Assembly (NCBI RefSeq): GCF_944324615.1
Contig: NZ_CALUWY010000009.1
Span: 1-64,000, forward strand
DNA: 64,000 nucleotides
From: an uncultured Mailhella sp.
GTDB lineage: Bacteria; Desulfobacterota; Desulfovibrionia; Desulfovibrionales; Desulfovibrionaceae
Reading direction: 5' to 3'
The notes beneath the pieces are model-generated. The model had not been told where the DNA came from. It worked only from the letters and a program-made list of their open reading frames with translations, and made no database searches. Positions 9,051-16,997 of the stretch are shown here, one piece after another (positions within the stretch are counted from its first letter, which is position 1; each line of letters opens with the position of its first letter). The translations under genes and the position numbers were made by a program.

Positions 9051-9803
9051 TTACAGACGAAAATCATGCTTGCGCATGAGACCCCTTTGACCTCCGAGCA
9101 CATAACTTATGCGATACTCGAAGGGAATGTTTCCATAGGTGTAGGAAATCATGTGCATCTCAAAACAGGGAGCATGTTCTCTCAACCCCAGGGCGGCATG
9201 TATTTCCGGGGGGAGCCCCATGCACAGATGCAGGATTTCATCGCAGAAGAAGGAGGGAATGCGGCAGTCGCGTTCCGCAAGGTGGTACAGGGAATATTTC
9301 TGAAAATCCGCCATCGGCGTCCGCATGAGGCCGCTGCACATCGGCAGGGAAAAGCAGGAGCTTGTCCAGCCGAGGGTGAACTGCCCCTTTTCGTCGCGCC
9401 CGTTCAGACAGCGGCAGATGCGTATGCAGGGGGCTCCCGCGGCAAGGTTCAGCGCGGAGGCCGTTTCCTGGTCGGCGGAAGTTTCCGTGCGACTGATGTT
9501 GAAGGGAATGAGTACGGCGTCACGGCCGGCAAAGGAGGTGCGCATGCGGTAGAACACGGCCCTGTCGGTGGGGTAGTCGGTCACAAAGGTGCCCTTGCCC
9601 TGCACACGGTAGCAGTATCCGGCCTGGACGAGCTTTTCCATGGCCTTGCGTACCGTGCCCACGCTGAGAGAGTACTCTTTGGCAAGGGTGCGTTCCGGCG
9701 GAAGCTGCTCCCCGGGTTTCCACTGTCCGGCGTTGATCTTCAGGGCGAGTTCCTGCTGAAGTCGGAAATAGGCGGGGGAGGAGGAAAAAGTGTCTGGCGT
9801 CAT
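9051..9803 (-). CDS. GntR/HutC-family transcriptional regulator
   Basis: 250-residue DNA-binding repressor. The N-terminal winged helix-turn-helix (AYFRLQQELALKINAGQWKP, then GEQLPPERTLAKEYSLSVGT and VRKAMEKLVQAGY) is typical GntR. The C-terminal half matches the UTRA effector-binding fold of the HutC subfamily (ending FEYRISYVLGGQRGLMRKHDF). The ATG at 9801-9803 is preferred over a TTG twelve bases upstream; neither has a good ribosome site. It is the first gene of the operon and lies 43 bases before tctC, so it probably controls the operon and itself in response to the imported substrate. An AT-rich palindrome CTATATAG at 9828-9835 is a possible operator or -10 region. Confidence 0.88.
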   Translation of the reverse strand: MTPDTFSSSPAYFRLQQELALKINAGQWKPGEQLPPERTLAKEYSLSVGTVRKAMEKLVQAGYCYRVQGKGTFVTDYPTDRAVFYRMRTSFAGRDAVLIPFNISRTETSADQETASALNLAAGAPCIRICRCLNGRDEKGQFTLGWTSSCFSLPMCSGLMRTPMADFQKYSLYHLAERDCRIPSFFCDEILHLCMGLPPEIHAALGLREHAPCFEMHMISYTYGNIPFEYRISYVLGGQRGLMRKHDFRL

Positions 9804-10130
9804 AAAAATTTCCAAAAATGTTTATTGCTATATAGAACTAGAGCATTATGCGCGTCAAGGCACATTTCGGGAAAATATGGCCCTGCGCGGTGCCCGCGCG
9901 CAGCATGGCTGTCCGCTAATAGCGCGTTTTTTCACAGAAAGCGCGTTTTTTACAAAAAATGTCCCACAGCCGGGACATCGGCGGCCGTTCTGTCGTGGCC
10001 GTTTCTTCATCCGTGTTTTCCCCGCCTGTCTGTGCCCGCATGGAGGGAGGTATTTTTCCCGTCAGGCACGTTTCAGAGAAGAAAAGGGAAGTTTTTACAG
10101 GAATGTCCGACAAGAAAAGGTGAGGACAAA
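9804..10130. other. Regulatory gap upstream of the gntR-tct operon
   Basis: No coding frame is supported. It holds the CTATATAG palindrome (9828-9835), a tandem pair of AGCGCGTTTTTT (9921-9932 and 9940-9951, 19 bases apart start to start) and a short hairpin TGTCCC/GGGACA (9960-9977). Promoter and operator sites for the operon are expected here. Confidence 0.5.
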
Positions 10131-10157
10131 AAAGCGCCGGGAAAACCCGGCGCTTTG
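10131..10157 (-). terminator. Rho-independent terminator of the phosphoesterase gene
   Basis: AAAGCGCCGGG / CCCGGCGCTTT inverted repeat around a 5-base loop, with a run of A on the plus-strand left side (T-run for the minus-strand transcript). It lies 46 bases past the stop at 10203. Confidence 0.85.
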
Positions 10158-10202
10158 GCATGGGAGAGAAGCGGCATCAGGCGCTGCGCCTGCCTGTGCT
10201 GC

Positions 10203-11375
10203 TTATTTCTCTGCACCCTTCAGGGAAACGGTGCGCGTCTGTCCCCAGGAGATGGTGTCGGAGGCATCGGTGTTCCACAGCACTTCCCGCACGGTCATGG
10301 AGCCTTTGTCGGTGTCGGCCGAAATCAGCAGGAAGGAGAGTTCCGTTTCATTGCCTGCGGAGACATCGCCCTTCATGGGAGAATCCACGCGGAAGGTGGG
10401 CAGGGAAATGGTGTAGTCCGGGCCCTGCCAGTCGTAGAATTCGTTGTAGTTTTCGTGGCCGTGGAAATAGGCGCGTATGGCGGGGTGATCCTTCAGAAAG
10501 GCCGCAAGTTCCCTGTGTTCGCGCAGGGGGCGCTGCACCGTGGTGTTCACGCTCGCCACATCCGGCGTCAGGTTTTCAAAGCCGTCTCTGGGATTGAGGC
10601 CGTGGTCGCCGTTGGGGTTGGTCAGGCGGTTGGCCGTAAGGTCCGGCGGCATGTGTGTAAAGAGCAGCACTGGTTCCCCTTCCGGCATGGCGGAGAGTTT
10701 TTCTTCCATCCAGGCGCGGCTGGCCTTGTCGGGCCAGATGCCCATGAGCAGAAGGTGCAGCCCGCCCTTTTCCCTGTCGAGGGTTATGGGACGGGCATAG
10801 GGATCGAAGTCCTTCCCGGGCTTTTTCCCGGTGGCCATTTCCGTCATGGTACGCATGGCGCCGTCATCCCTGGCCGGGTACATGGGGCGGAAGAAGCCCA
10901 CGGCGTTGGTCATGTCGTGGTTGCCGGGCACGGCGAGAAGTTCCGCCGGGTGTCCTTCCTTGTCTTTGACCTTCAGGCCCTTGCCGTACTGGTCCATGAA
11001 GAGTTCAAAGCAGGCCGTCGCCGTCATGGGGGCCTTTTCCGGGGTACCTTCCATACGGTTGGCGATGTCGCCGGTGGAGATGACATAGTCTATCCAGCCC
11101 ACGGGCTTTTCGGCCATGACGCCGTCATCCGGCGGCAGGGTAAGACCGGGCAGGTCGTTGATGGCTTCCACCATGGCGGCGTTGACCGTGGCGGCGGGCA
11201 CCTTTTTCTCTCCCCGGAAGCTCTTGCGGGAAATGCCGTAGTGCTGATCGGAGGTGTAGACGATCTGTATGACCTCCGCACTGGCGGAACTGCTCCACAG
11301 GGAGCCGCAGAGCAGGGCGGTGACAAGGGTCACGGCCACCTGTGTACGGCGGACTTTGTTTCGGACTTCGAGCAT
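10203..11375 (-). CDS. Exported calcineurin-type metallophosphoesterase
   Basis: 390-residue predicted periplasmic phosphatase. The signal peptide runs VAVTLVTALLCGSLWSSSASA after a basic start. The metallophosphatase blocks are readable in order: YTSDQHYG (D-x-H), ISTGDIANR (GD), VPGNHDM (GNHD), FTHMP (H) and YFHGHENY (GHE). The start ATG at 11373-11375 has an AAAGGAGG site 9 bases upstream; the open frame extends further but without a start signal. It is a single gene with its own terminator. Substrate unknown; relatives include acid-phosphatase-like and phosphodiesterase proteins. There are no neighbours that inform on its role. Confidence 0.88.
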   Translation of the reverse strand: MLEVRNKVRRTQVAVTLVTALLCGSLWSSSASAEVIQIVYTSDQHYGISRKSFRGEKKVPAATVNAAMVEAINDLPGLTLPPDDGVMAEKPVGWIDYVISTGDIANRMEGTPEKAPMTATACFELFMDQYGKGLKVKDKEGHPAELLAVPGNHDMTNAVGFFRPMYPARDDGAMRTMTEMATGKKPGKDFDPYARPITLDREKGGLHLLLMGIWPDKASRAWMEEKLSAMPEGEPVLLFTHMPPDLTANRLTNPNGDHGLNPRDGFENLTPDVASVNTTVQRPLREHRELAAFLKDHPAIRAYFHGHENYNEFYDWQGPDYTISLPTFRVDSPMKGDVSAGNETELSFLLISADTDKGSMTVREVLWNTDASDTISWGQTRTVSLKGAEK

Positions 11376-11971
11376 GGATGTGCCTCCTTTATGCCTCATT
11401 CGTCTGTTCGGCGGAAAATGCCTTGTGTTGAAAAGGGCGTTTACGGGGGCGACTATAGGGAGGGAGAATAACGCGGGTATGAAGAAGGCATGAAGAAATG
11501 ATGTCGTCTTTTCGCGTATGCGTCGCAGGAAGGGGCTTGCAGGTTCGCGCCGCCGCGGCGTTTGAAGGCCTCCCGCGGTGCCCGCGACGCGTGAACGGCC
11601 ATGGGGGAAACTGCGGCTTCCGGCGGACGGAAAGGAGACGGAAGAGTTGGTCCGCCCGCTTTTCCCGGTATCGGGGCGGAGGAGAAAAGGCATGAGCGCA
11701 AAGGGCTTCTGTTTTCTGCCCCCCCGGCGCGCTGAGAGCACAGGCGCCTGTGGAACCTCAGATTGTGCCCACCCGGGCACAGAGGTGCGGAGCGCGGCGT
11801 TTTCTGCCGCAGAATACAAACATCCCATGCCGCCCGTGCAGACGGGGCACGGGTGCGGCATGGGATATTCTGTTCTTCCGGCAGGGATTGCTGCAGGCAG
11901 AGGCTGGCGGAAGGGCCGGATCTGCCGCGGACTCTTCCGCCGGGAGCTTCAGCCTTCCGGCGGAAGGGAGA
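11376..11971. other. Intergenic region with two strong hairpins, no gene seen
   Basis: No supported gene. A perfect stem TGTGCCC/GGGCACA is at 11764-11781. A long imperfect stem of about 18 pairs spans 11822-11866 (ATCCCATGCCGC... paired with ...GCGGCATGGGAT). The second lies about 105 bases past the stop of the chaperone gene at 11972 and may end its transcript, although there is no strong T-run. Confidence 0.55.
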
Positions 11972-12427
11972 TCACACCCGCAGCATGTCCTGCGGGAAAT
12001 CGTCGGGAGAAGCGGCCGGGGTGGCCTCCGTTTCTCCGCGCAGGCAGAAGCTCTGCCACATGTCCGCGATGTCGACGAAGTTCTGCACCCAGGTGGCGAT
12101 ATTGCCGGCGTCCAGTACACGCATGGGCATGACGCCCTGAAGCGTCACGCCGGTGTCTTCCCTTGCGGCCAGCGTAAAGCCCTGCGTCTCGTGGAAGAAG
12201 GTGTTCGCGTCCAGAAGCGCGGCGTACAGTGCTTCTCTGCCCTGTTCCGGCAGAGGGGACACGACGGTGAACATCATGACGATGTCGGAACCGGGCAGGT
12301 AGCGCAGGCTTACCTCGAAATCGTCGATGACCAGCAGGCAGGAGGAGTCCTCCTCCTGAACGGTGATCTCCGGCAGGCCCAGGGCGGGCGCCAGCGCATG
12401 GAGAAGAGACGTAAAGATTTCAGACAT
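11972..12427 (-). CDS. CesT-like type III secretion chaperone
   Basis: 151-residue acidic cytoplasmic protein with the alpha-beta-beta-beta-alpha layout of the Tir/CesT chaperone family: an N-terminal helix (FTSLLHALAPALGLPEITV), a strand pair with SSCLLVIDDFEVSLRYLPGS, MMFTVVSPLP, then a helix around ALYAALLDANTFFHETQGFT and the terminal TWVQNFVDIADMWQSF. Such chaperones bind the N-terminus of a type III effector and keep it ready for secretion. It starts 25 bases after the stop of the large gene 12453-14240, which is its probable cargo. Class assignment rests on layout and context. No secretion apparatus genes are in the window. Confidence 0.75.
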   Translation of the reverse strand: MSEIFTSLLHALAPALGLPEITVQEEDSSCLLVIDDFEVSLRYLPGSDIVMMFTVVSPLPEQGREALYAALLDANTFFHETQGFTLAAREDTGVTLQGVMPMRVLDAGNIATWVQNFVDIADMWQSFCLRGETEATPAASPDDFPQDMLRV

Positions 12428-12452
12428 GATGATGACCTCTCAGATGTACGGA

Positions 12453-14240
12453 TCAGGCGTCGGCGGGTCTGCGGGCCTGCATACGGCAGGCCGTCAGCGT
12501 GCTCTGCCCGTCGGATGTGATGGTGAAGGTGTAGTCGATGTCCAGCGGAGACGCGTCGGGCTTGTGGAAACGCATGGTGACGTTGCCGTTTTCCTCCCGA
12601 CGGATGTCGATGTCCAGCGGAGAGTGTTCGGATTCCGCAATGCCGGTGACCGGGCTTCCGGTACGCACGAGGAAGGCGCCGCTCTGGCCCATGCTCTGGA
12701 TGAGCTGCCGGGCCTGGATTTCGTTGTCTCCGCAGAGCCGCAGGGCGTGATCGACCAGGCTTCTGCTGATAGGAGAAGGATGCCCCTGCCTGAACTGTTC
12801 CTTCTCATCCTCGGTTATGCCGGAGGTATCCTGAATACGCACGGTTTCCACGTTTCCGCCGGCCGCGCCGAAACTGATGGTCGGCATATAACCCGGCAGA
12901 GAGCTGTGCGTACCGCGGCGGTTGATGTCCTTTGCCAGGGATGCTTCCACTTCCTGCAGGGACTTCAGTTCCGAAGGCGGCGTCAGGGTGGGGCGGTTCA
13001 CGAAGTCATCCAGCGTGACCGCCACGGGATGGAGCAGGCTTTCCACGGTCTTTTCCAGGCTGAGGCCCGCGGCAAGCGTCGTCATGCCTTCGGAAGACAC
13101 GGTGGCGCTGTCCGGGCGCGTCTGCTGGAACATTTCGCCGAGCCGGTCGAACACGGCGTCGTTGAAGCCCCGGAAGTCGACGTCCTTCAACTTGTCGGGC
13201 ATGGCCTCATGAAAACAGCCCTGCCACAGCGTTTCCCGGCTGATAAGGCCTTCGGGCTGCAGATTGCGTATTTCTTCCAGACGCTGCGAAGCCAGTGCTC
13301 CGGCCGCGATGCCGCCGAAGTTCGCGATCTGAACGCTCAGCATGGAAAGATCCGCGGCGGTTGCCGGGGTGGCCCACGCCAGCATGGACTGCGCCACGCT
13401 GTTGGGAGCATCCCCCTTGCCGCAGGTATAGGCAAAGCTCTTCAGGGCGGGCAGATTGCCGTCGGCAACATTGCGGAATATCTGTTCGGCGTTGAACTCA
13501 ACGCCCTTTTCCGCCATTATTTCCGCCTCGTGCCGGACGGCCATGCCTATCAGCTTCCGCAGTTCCTGCTTCTGGGCCGGGTCCAGATTCATGCGGGCGG
13601 CGCAGGCGTCCAGCGCGGCCCCCGCACCATGGGCGGGATCGTTCATGAACCGGTCCGCCAGAACGCCGTTCCAGGCCTTCATGATGGCGGGCTGGCCAGC
13701 CGTGCGTACCATATCGCTCATATCCTGGTAGCTCAGTATCTTCTGCGTTTCGTTCTTCGCGATCCTGAGCATGGCCTCTCCGAACTTGTTCTTCAGCTCC
13801 TGGCGTTCGGCATCGCTGATACCGCGTCCGGCGCAGAATGCATCCAGAGCGGTGTCCAGATTGCGGGAGTCGCCCTGCCCGGTATTGCCCAGCACGAAAT
13901 GACGGGCCATGTCGGTATTGATGCGGCCTATGCCCTGGTGCATTGCTGCGGCATCCGCCAGAATGTCACGCGCGATTCTGGCGCTGAGGGGCTTGCCCTC
14001 TACTCTGATGGAGCGCATACGGGGAGCGAGGGCGTCGGCCACGGTATCGCCGTACTGCTGCCGTACGGCAGCGAACAGTACGTTGCCTGCATGGCGGTTG
14101 GTGGCCTTGCGGGTGAAGAAGGTGCCAATCTTTCCTCTGGTTTCAAAACCTCCGTTCTTGACGACGATACTCGTGTCGTCTCCCAGGGTGTTGGCCAGAT
14201 GAGTGAGATTTCCAAAAGTCAGACTGATGGGATGTGCCAT
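12453..14240 (-). CDS. Putative type III secretion effector/translocated protein
   Basis: 595-residue protein without a signal peptide and without a family I recognise. The start ATG at 14238-14240 has a GGAGG site 8 bases upstream. The N-terminal 80 residues (AHPISLTFGNLTHLANTLGD...) are polar and Ser/Thr/Asn-rich as expected of a secretion signal and chaperone-binding stretch. The middle is helical and the C-terminal 130 residues look beta-rich (GNVTMRFHKPDASPLDIDYT). A CesT-like chaperone gene follows at once, and a sigma-54 type promoter lies 100 bases upstream. Effector status is inferred from that context; the enzymatic activity, if any, is unknown. Confidence 0.6.
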   Translation of the reverse strand: MAHPISLTFGNLTHLANTLGDDTSIVVKNGGFETRGKIGTFFTRKATNRHAGNVLFAAVRQQYGDTVADALAPRMRSIRVEGKPLSARIARDILADAAAMHQGIGRINTDMARHFVLGNTGQGDSRNLDTALDAFCAGRGISDAERQELKNKFGEAMLRIAKNETQKILSYQDMSDMVRTAGQPAIMKAWNGVLADRFMNDPAHGAGAALDACAARMNLDPAQKQELRKLIGMAVRHEAEIMAEKGVEFNAEQIFRNVADGNLPALKSFAYTCGKGDAPNSVAQSMLAWATPATAADLSMLSVQIANFGGIAAGALASQRLEEIRNLQPEGLISRETLWQGCFHEAMPDKLKDVDFRGFNDAVFDRLGEMFQQTRPDSATVSSEGMTTLAAGLSLEKTVESLLHPVAVTLDDFVNRPTLTPPSELKSLQEVEASLAKDINRRGTHSSLPGYMPTISFGAAGGNVETVRIQDTSGITEDEKEQFRQGHPSPISRSLVDHALRLCGDNEIQARQLIQSMGQSGAFLVRTGSPVTGIAESEHSPLDIDIRREENGNVTMRFHKPDASPLDIDYTFTITSDGQSTLTACRMQARRPADA

Positions 14241-14341
14241 GAAAATACCTCCGGCAGATCTTTTACGCAGAATTACATGGAATATGCCGATGCGCAAGGT
14301 GGAAGTCGGTGCGCGGACGGCCTGGTCTTTGTCAAATATTA

Positions 14342-14357
14342 TGCAAAGAACGTGCCA
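14342..14357 (-). promoter_or_regulatory. Sigma-54 (-24/-12) promoter of the effector operon
   Basis: On the minus strand the sequence reads TGGCACG, four bases, TTGCA, a full match to the RpoN consensus with exact spacing. Transcription would start about 90 bases before the effector ATG and run through the chaperone gene. An activator of the NtrC type would be required. Confidence 0.8.
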
Positions 14358-15048
14358 GAAATGGGATTATGGTTCGGAAACGATGAAAAAAGCCGGAATC
14401 CCGCATGCTGTGCGGCGAAGAAAGCGGAAAAGGCCGGAACAGAAGCTGCGGACGATGACTGCCTGGGACATATTTTTGCCAACAATGCTGACATTACCGA
14501 AACGTTTGCCAGAAATATGGGCAGGTATGGCCCTGGAACAGGGATCCGGGGCTGTGGAGCACAGGGGCGCCCCTGTGCGTCGGAAAGTTTCGGACAGCTG
14601 CGGAACATGCACTCTGCACCGGCGGGATGCAGGTTTGCAGGAATGCGGGAAGCATGCTGTCCGCTCAGACGCCCCGCATCAGGGAGGGATATCCCTTCCC
14701 CGGGCGGGGATGTGTTTCCCGTACGGGATTGCCGCAGGGAAAAGGCCTCCTTCTGATGGGACAGAACGCGGAAACTGTCAATATGCCCGAGGCGGCAGAA
14801 CAGCGCCATGAGCAGGCGGGCCTCCGGGAGAATCCGTATGCTCCGCCGTGCCCGTGCACCGCGCCCCATGTCACTCCCGCAGCAGGAAAAAACGGGAGAG
14901 CCGGAACAATGGTGCTGACGGAAGGCGGAGCCGCAAGCTTTTTTAAGGAAGGACGGCCGGCTTCCCGCATCTCAGGGATGATCGCTCACGGAAGGCAGGC
15001 AGTACGCTTTTGCGGCGGGGCATTACCTGCATACATGTCGGCATGCAT
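14358..15048. other. Long non-coding stretch upstream of the sigma-54 promoter
   Basis: No supported gene. It contains a perfect 20-bp palindrome GCACAGGGGCGCCCCTGTGC (14559-14578), a near-perfect one GGGAGGGATATCCCTTCCC (about 14682-14700) and TCCCGTACGGGA (about 14718-14729). The location 200-400 bases upstream of an RpoN promoter suits enhancer-binding sites, but no named activator motif is recognised. Confidence 0.5.
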
Positions 15049-15081
15049 AAAAAAAGAGGTCAGGTTCTTCAACCTGACCTC
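15049..15081 (-). terminator. Terminator of the tRNA-Ala gene
   Basis: A perfect 11-bp stem GAGGTCAGGTT/AACCTGACCTC with a 4-base loop, followed on the minus strand by seven T. It begins 13 bases after the tRNA 3' end. Confidence 0.9.
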
Positions 15082-15093
15082 CTGCATTCCTTG

Positions 15094-15169
15094 TGGTGGA
15101 GATGAAGAGATTTGAACTCTCGACCCCTGCCTTGCGAAGGCAATGCTCTCCCAGCTGAGCTACATCCCC
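15094..15169 (-). tRNA. tRNA-Ala (anticodon CGC)
   Basis: 76-nt cloverleaf with acceptor stem GGGGATG/CATCTCC (one G-T pair), a D-arm with AGCTCAGCTGGGAGAGC, an anticodon loop TTCGCAA giving CGC, a T-arm with GTTCAAATC and an encoded CCA. It reads GCG alanine codons. It has its own promoter and terminator. Confidence 0.96.
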
Positions 15170-15197
15170 ACAGGCTGACCTTGCGTCAACGGGATGG

Positions 15198-15226
15198 ACT
15201 TTAGAGAAGCCTGCCGGGAATGTCAA
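15198..15226 (-). promoter_or_regulatory. Sigma-70 promoter of tRNA-Ala
   Basis: On the minus strand TTGACA (15221-15226) is followed after 17 bases by TAAAGT (15198-15203), about 29 bases before the tRNA 5' end. The -35 is perfect and the -10 near-consensus. Confidence 0.8.
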
Positions 15227-15536
15227 GCGTTATCTTCAACTTTGCGGCGGGAAATGTATGGCGGGGCCGGAGCGTCATGGTTTCTGCAGGGAAGGCGGGC
15301 TGCACCGGGCAGGGTACGCCTTCGGAAGAAAAAGCAGTTTCATGGAGACGGGAGCATATTCTGCATAAGAAGGGGCGCGGACGCAGAAAGGCTCATTGTG
15401 TCTGCCGCACTTCAGGGGCTACAGTGTTTTTCAGGAAGAGGGGGGAAGGCGCATCTTGCGCAGGGAGAAAGGGGCGTCGCATCAGGCGGCATGGCATCAT
15501 CAGGGGCTCGTCCCCAGGGGACAACACGGAGGAAAC
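15204..15536. other. Gap between tRNA-Ala promoter and FMN reductase
   Basis: Apart from the tRNA promoter at its left edge I see no gene, clear hairpin or motif. It should carry the promoter of the FMN reductase gene. Confidence 0.5.
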
Positions 15537-16085
15537 ATGACGGAAAGAACGTATCTTGGAATATGCGGGAGCCTGCGCGCGTCTTCCCGCAACAGCGGGC
15601 TTCTCCGCTGTGCGCAGGAAGAAATGCCCGAAGGCGCGGTACTTCATATCGCCGATATTCTCGACATTCCTTTCTACAGGGAAGGGAGGGAAACGCCGGA
15701 AGCCGTCAGGGTGCTTGCCGACGGCGTCAGAGCGGCGGATGCTCTTGTGCTGGCGGTGCCGGAATACAACTATTCCGTGGCTCCGGCGCTGAAGAATGCT
15801 CTGGACTGGCTTTCCCGTGAGCCGGGGGATATTCTTGCCGGAAAGCCTGCGGCCATGATGGGCGCGGGCGGAGGTATGGGCACCTCGCGGGCGCAGTACC
15901 ATCTGCGCCAGAGCTGCGTGTACCTTGACATGCGGGTGCTGAACCGGCCGGAAGTGTTCGCCAACGCCTTTTCCGACGCCTTCACCGCAGAGGGCGACGT
16001 GTCGGACAGCCCGGAAGGGCGCAGACTGAGGGAAAAGGTGGCCGCGCTTATGAAGGCTCTGGACGAGCGTGTCCGCGGGGCGTGA
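15537..16085 (+). CDS. NADPH-dependent FMN reductase
   Basis: 182-residue flavodoxin-fold reductase that transfers hydride from NAD(P)H to FMN, quinones or azo compounds. Diagnostic blocks are GICGSLRASSRNSGLL (phosphate loop, residues 8-23), VLAVPEYNYSVAPALKNALDW (FMN contact, PEYN-S) and AGKPAAMMGAGGGMGTSRAQ. The ATG at 15537 has an ACGGAGGAAAC site just upstream; the longer open frame has no such signal. It is a monocistronic gene, with convergent neighbour 16268-16732. The cellular substrate is unknown; oxidative or quinone stress defence is usual for the family. Confidence 0.9.
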   Translation: MTERTYLGICGSLRASSRNSGLLRCAQEEMPEGAVLHIADILDIPFYREGRETPEAVRVLADGVRAADALVLAVPEYNYSVAPALKNALDWLSREPGDILAGKPAAMMGAGGGMGTSRAQYHLRQSCVYLDMRVLNRPEVFANAFSDAFTAEGDVSDSPEGRRLREKVAALMKALDERVRGA

Positions 16086-16112
16086 AGGGCATGCCCTGAC
16101 GATGCTCATCAA

Positions 16113-16139
16113 GGAGGCGGAGCCTGAGGCCCCGCCTCC
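16113..16139. terminator. Possible bidirectional hairpin between convergent genes
   Basis: GGAGGCGG (16113-16120) pairs with CCGCCTCC (16132-16139) 28 bases after the FMN reductase stop. There is no T-run, so termination efficiency is doubtful. Confidence 0.4.
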
Positions 16140-16267
16140 CGGTGTGCGGCGGGAGTGCCGGCTCCTTCTCCTTCCGGACAAGACCGGATGCGGCCTCCAT
16201 CGCGGGCACGGCTGCGGCTGCCGTGCTTCACGCGAGGCAACGTCATGAGGGGAGCTTCGGGCGGAAC

Positions 16268-16732
16268 TCAGGCCCGGGGGGCCTGCGGAGGATTGCTTTT
16301 TCCGCTCAGCGTGGTGATGGTGATTTTCACCACTTCCGTAGCCTGCAGCGTTTTCTGCGGTACGGGGAGCGTGCACCTGCTCCGGTACTTGTGCGCCAGT
16401 TTTTCCAGAGCGCGGCCTTTTTCCTCGAAATCCGTCACGCAGGCCGCCTTTCCCGTACCGCACAGGCTCCTGTAGAGCGTGGTGGCCTTTTCCCTGTCGA
16501 TGGAGAGCAGTTCATGGACGGAAAATCCCACGCCCGGGGCGCGCCTCAGGCAGTCCAGCTTGCGCCCTTCCCGTGCACAGTGGAAGTACAGCGCGCCGTC
16601 CATAAAAACGAAGTTGACGGGAATGACATAGGGGGCTTCTTCGGCCTGAAAGGCCAGGGTGATGACGTCTGCCTGCTCAAACAGGCTGGTGAAAAAGGCC
16701 GGATCGTTGCATTCCCTTTCTTTGCGGCGCAT
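16268..16732 (-). CDS. Pyridoxamine 5'-phosphate oxidase-like flavin protein (NimA-type)
   Basis: 154-residue split-barrel FMN-binding protein. It begins MRRKERECNDPAFFTSLFEQ and has the family core VITLAFQAEEAPYVIPVNF with FMDGALYFHCAREGRKLD, as in the NimA/5-nitroimidazole-reductase-like branch of the PNPOx superfamily. The true start at 16730-16732 has an AAGGAGAAAAC site; an upstream in-frame extension is unsupported. The first six residues contain the MRR-like start common to this branch. Members bind FMN or haem; some reduce nitroimidazoles, most have no proven role. It does not make pyridoxal phosphate. Confidence 0.85.
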   Translation of the reverse strand: MRRKERECNDPAFFTSLFEQADVITLAFQAEEAPYVIPVNFVFMDGALYFHCAREGRKLDCLRRAPGVGFSVHELLSIDREKATTLYRSLCGTGKAACVTDFEEKGRALEKLAHKYRSRCTLPVPQKTLQATEVVKITITTLSGKSNPPQAPRA

Positions 16733-16997
16733 GTTTTCTCCTTGTTTTCGGGCCGGGGGTGCTTTCTCTTGCGGAAGCATCCGTGTTAAAACCGTGGCAT
16801 GGACAGGCCGGGCGCCCGTTTCTGCATGGCAGAAGCTTTTCACCGGGTATAAGGCGCTGTCAACGCTTTTTCCGTGATCGTGGCCACAGCCGGCTCTGCG
16901 TGGCGAACATGCGCCGGTTTTCGGGGCCTGCCGCGCGGAGAATACGGCGGGAGAGTCCGGCCATAGTTAATGTGATGCCTGAACTTCGGAGGATATC

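Noticed and set aside
15100..15200. An island attachment at tRNA-Ala or tRNA-Pro
   Set aside because: Both tRNAs have intact flanking promoter or terminator signals, and the neighbouring genes have core-like composition.
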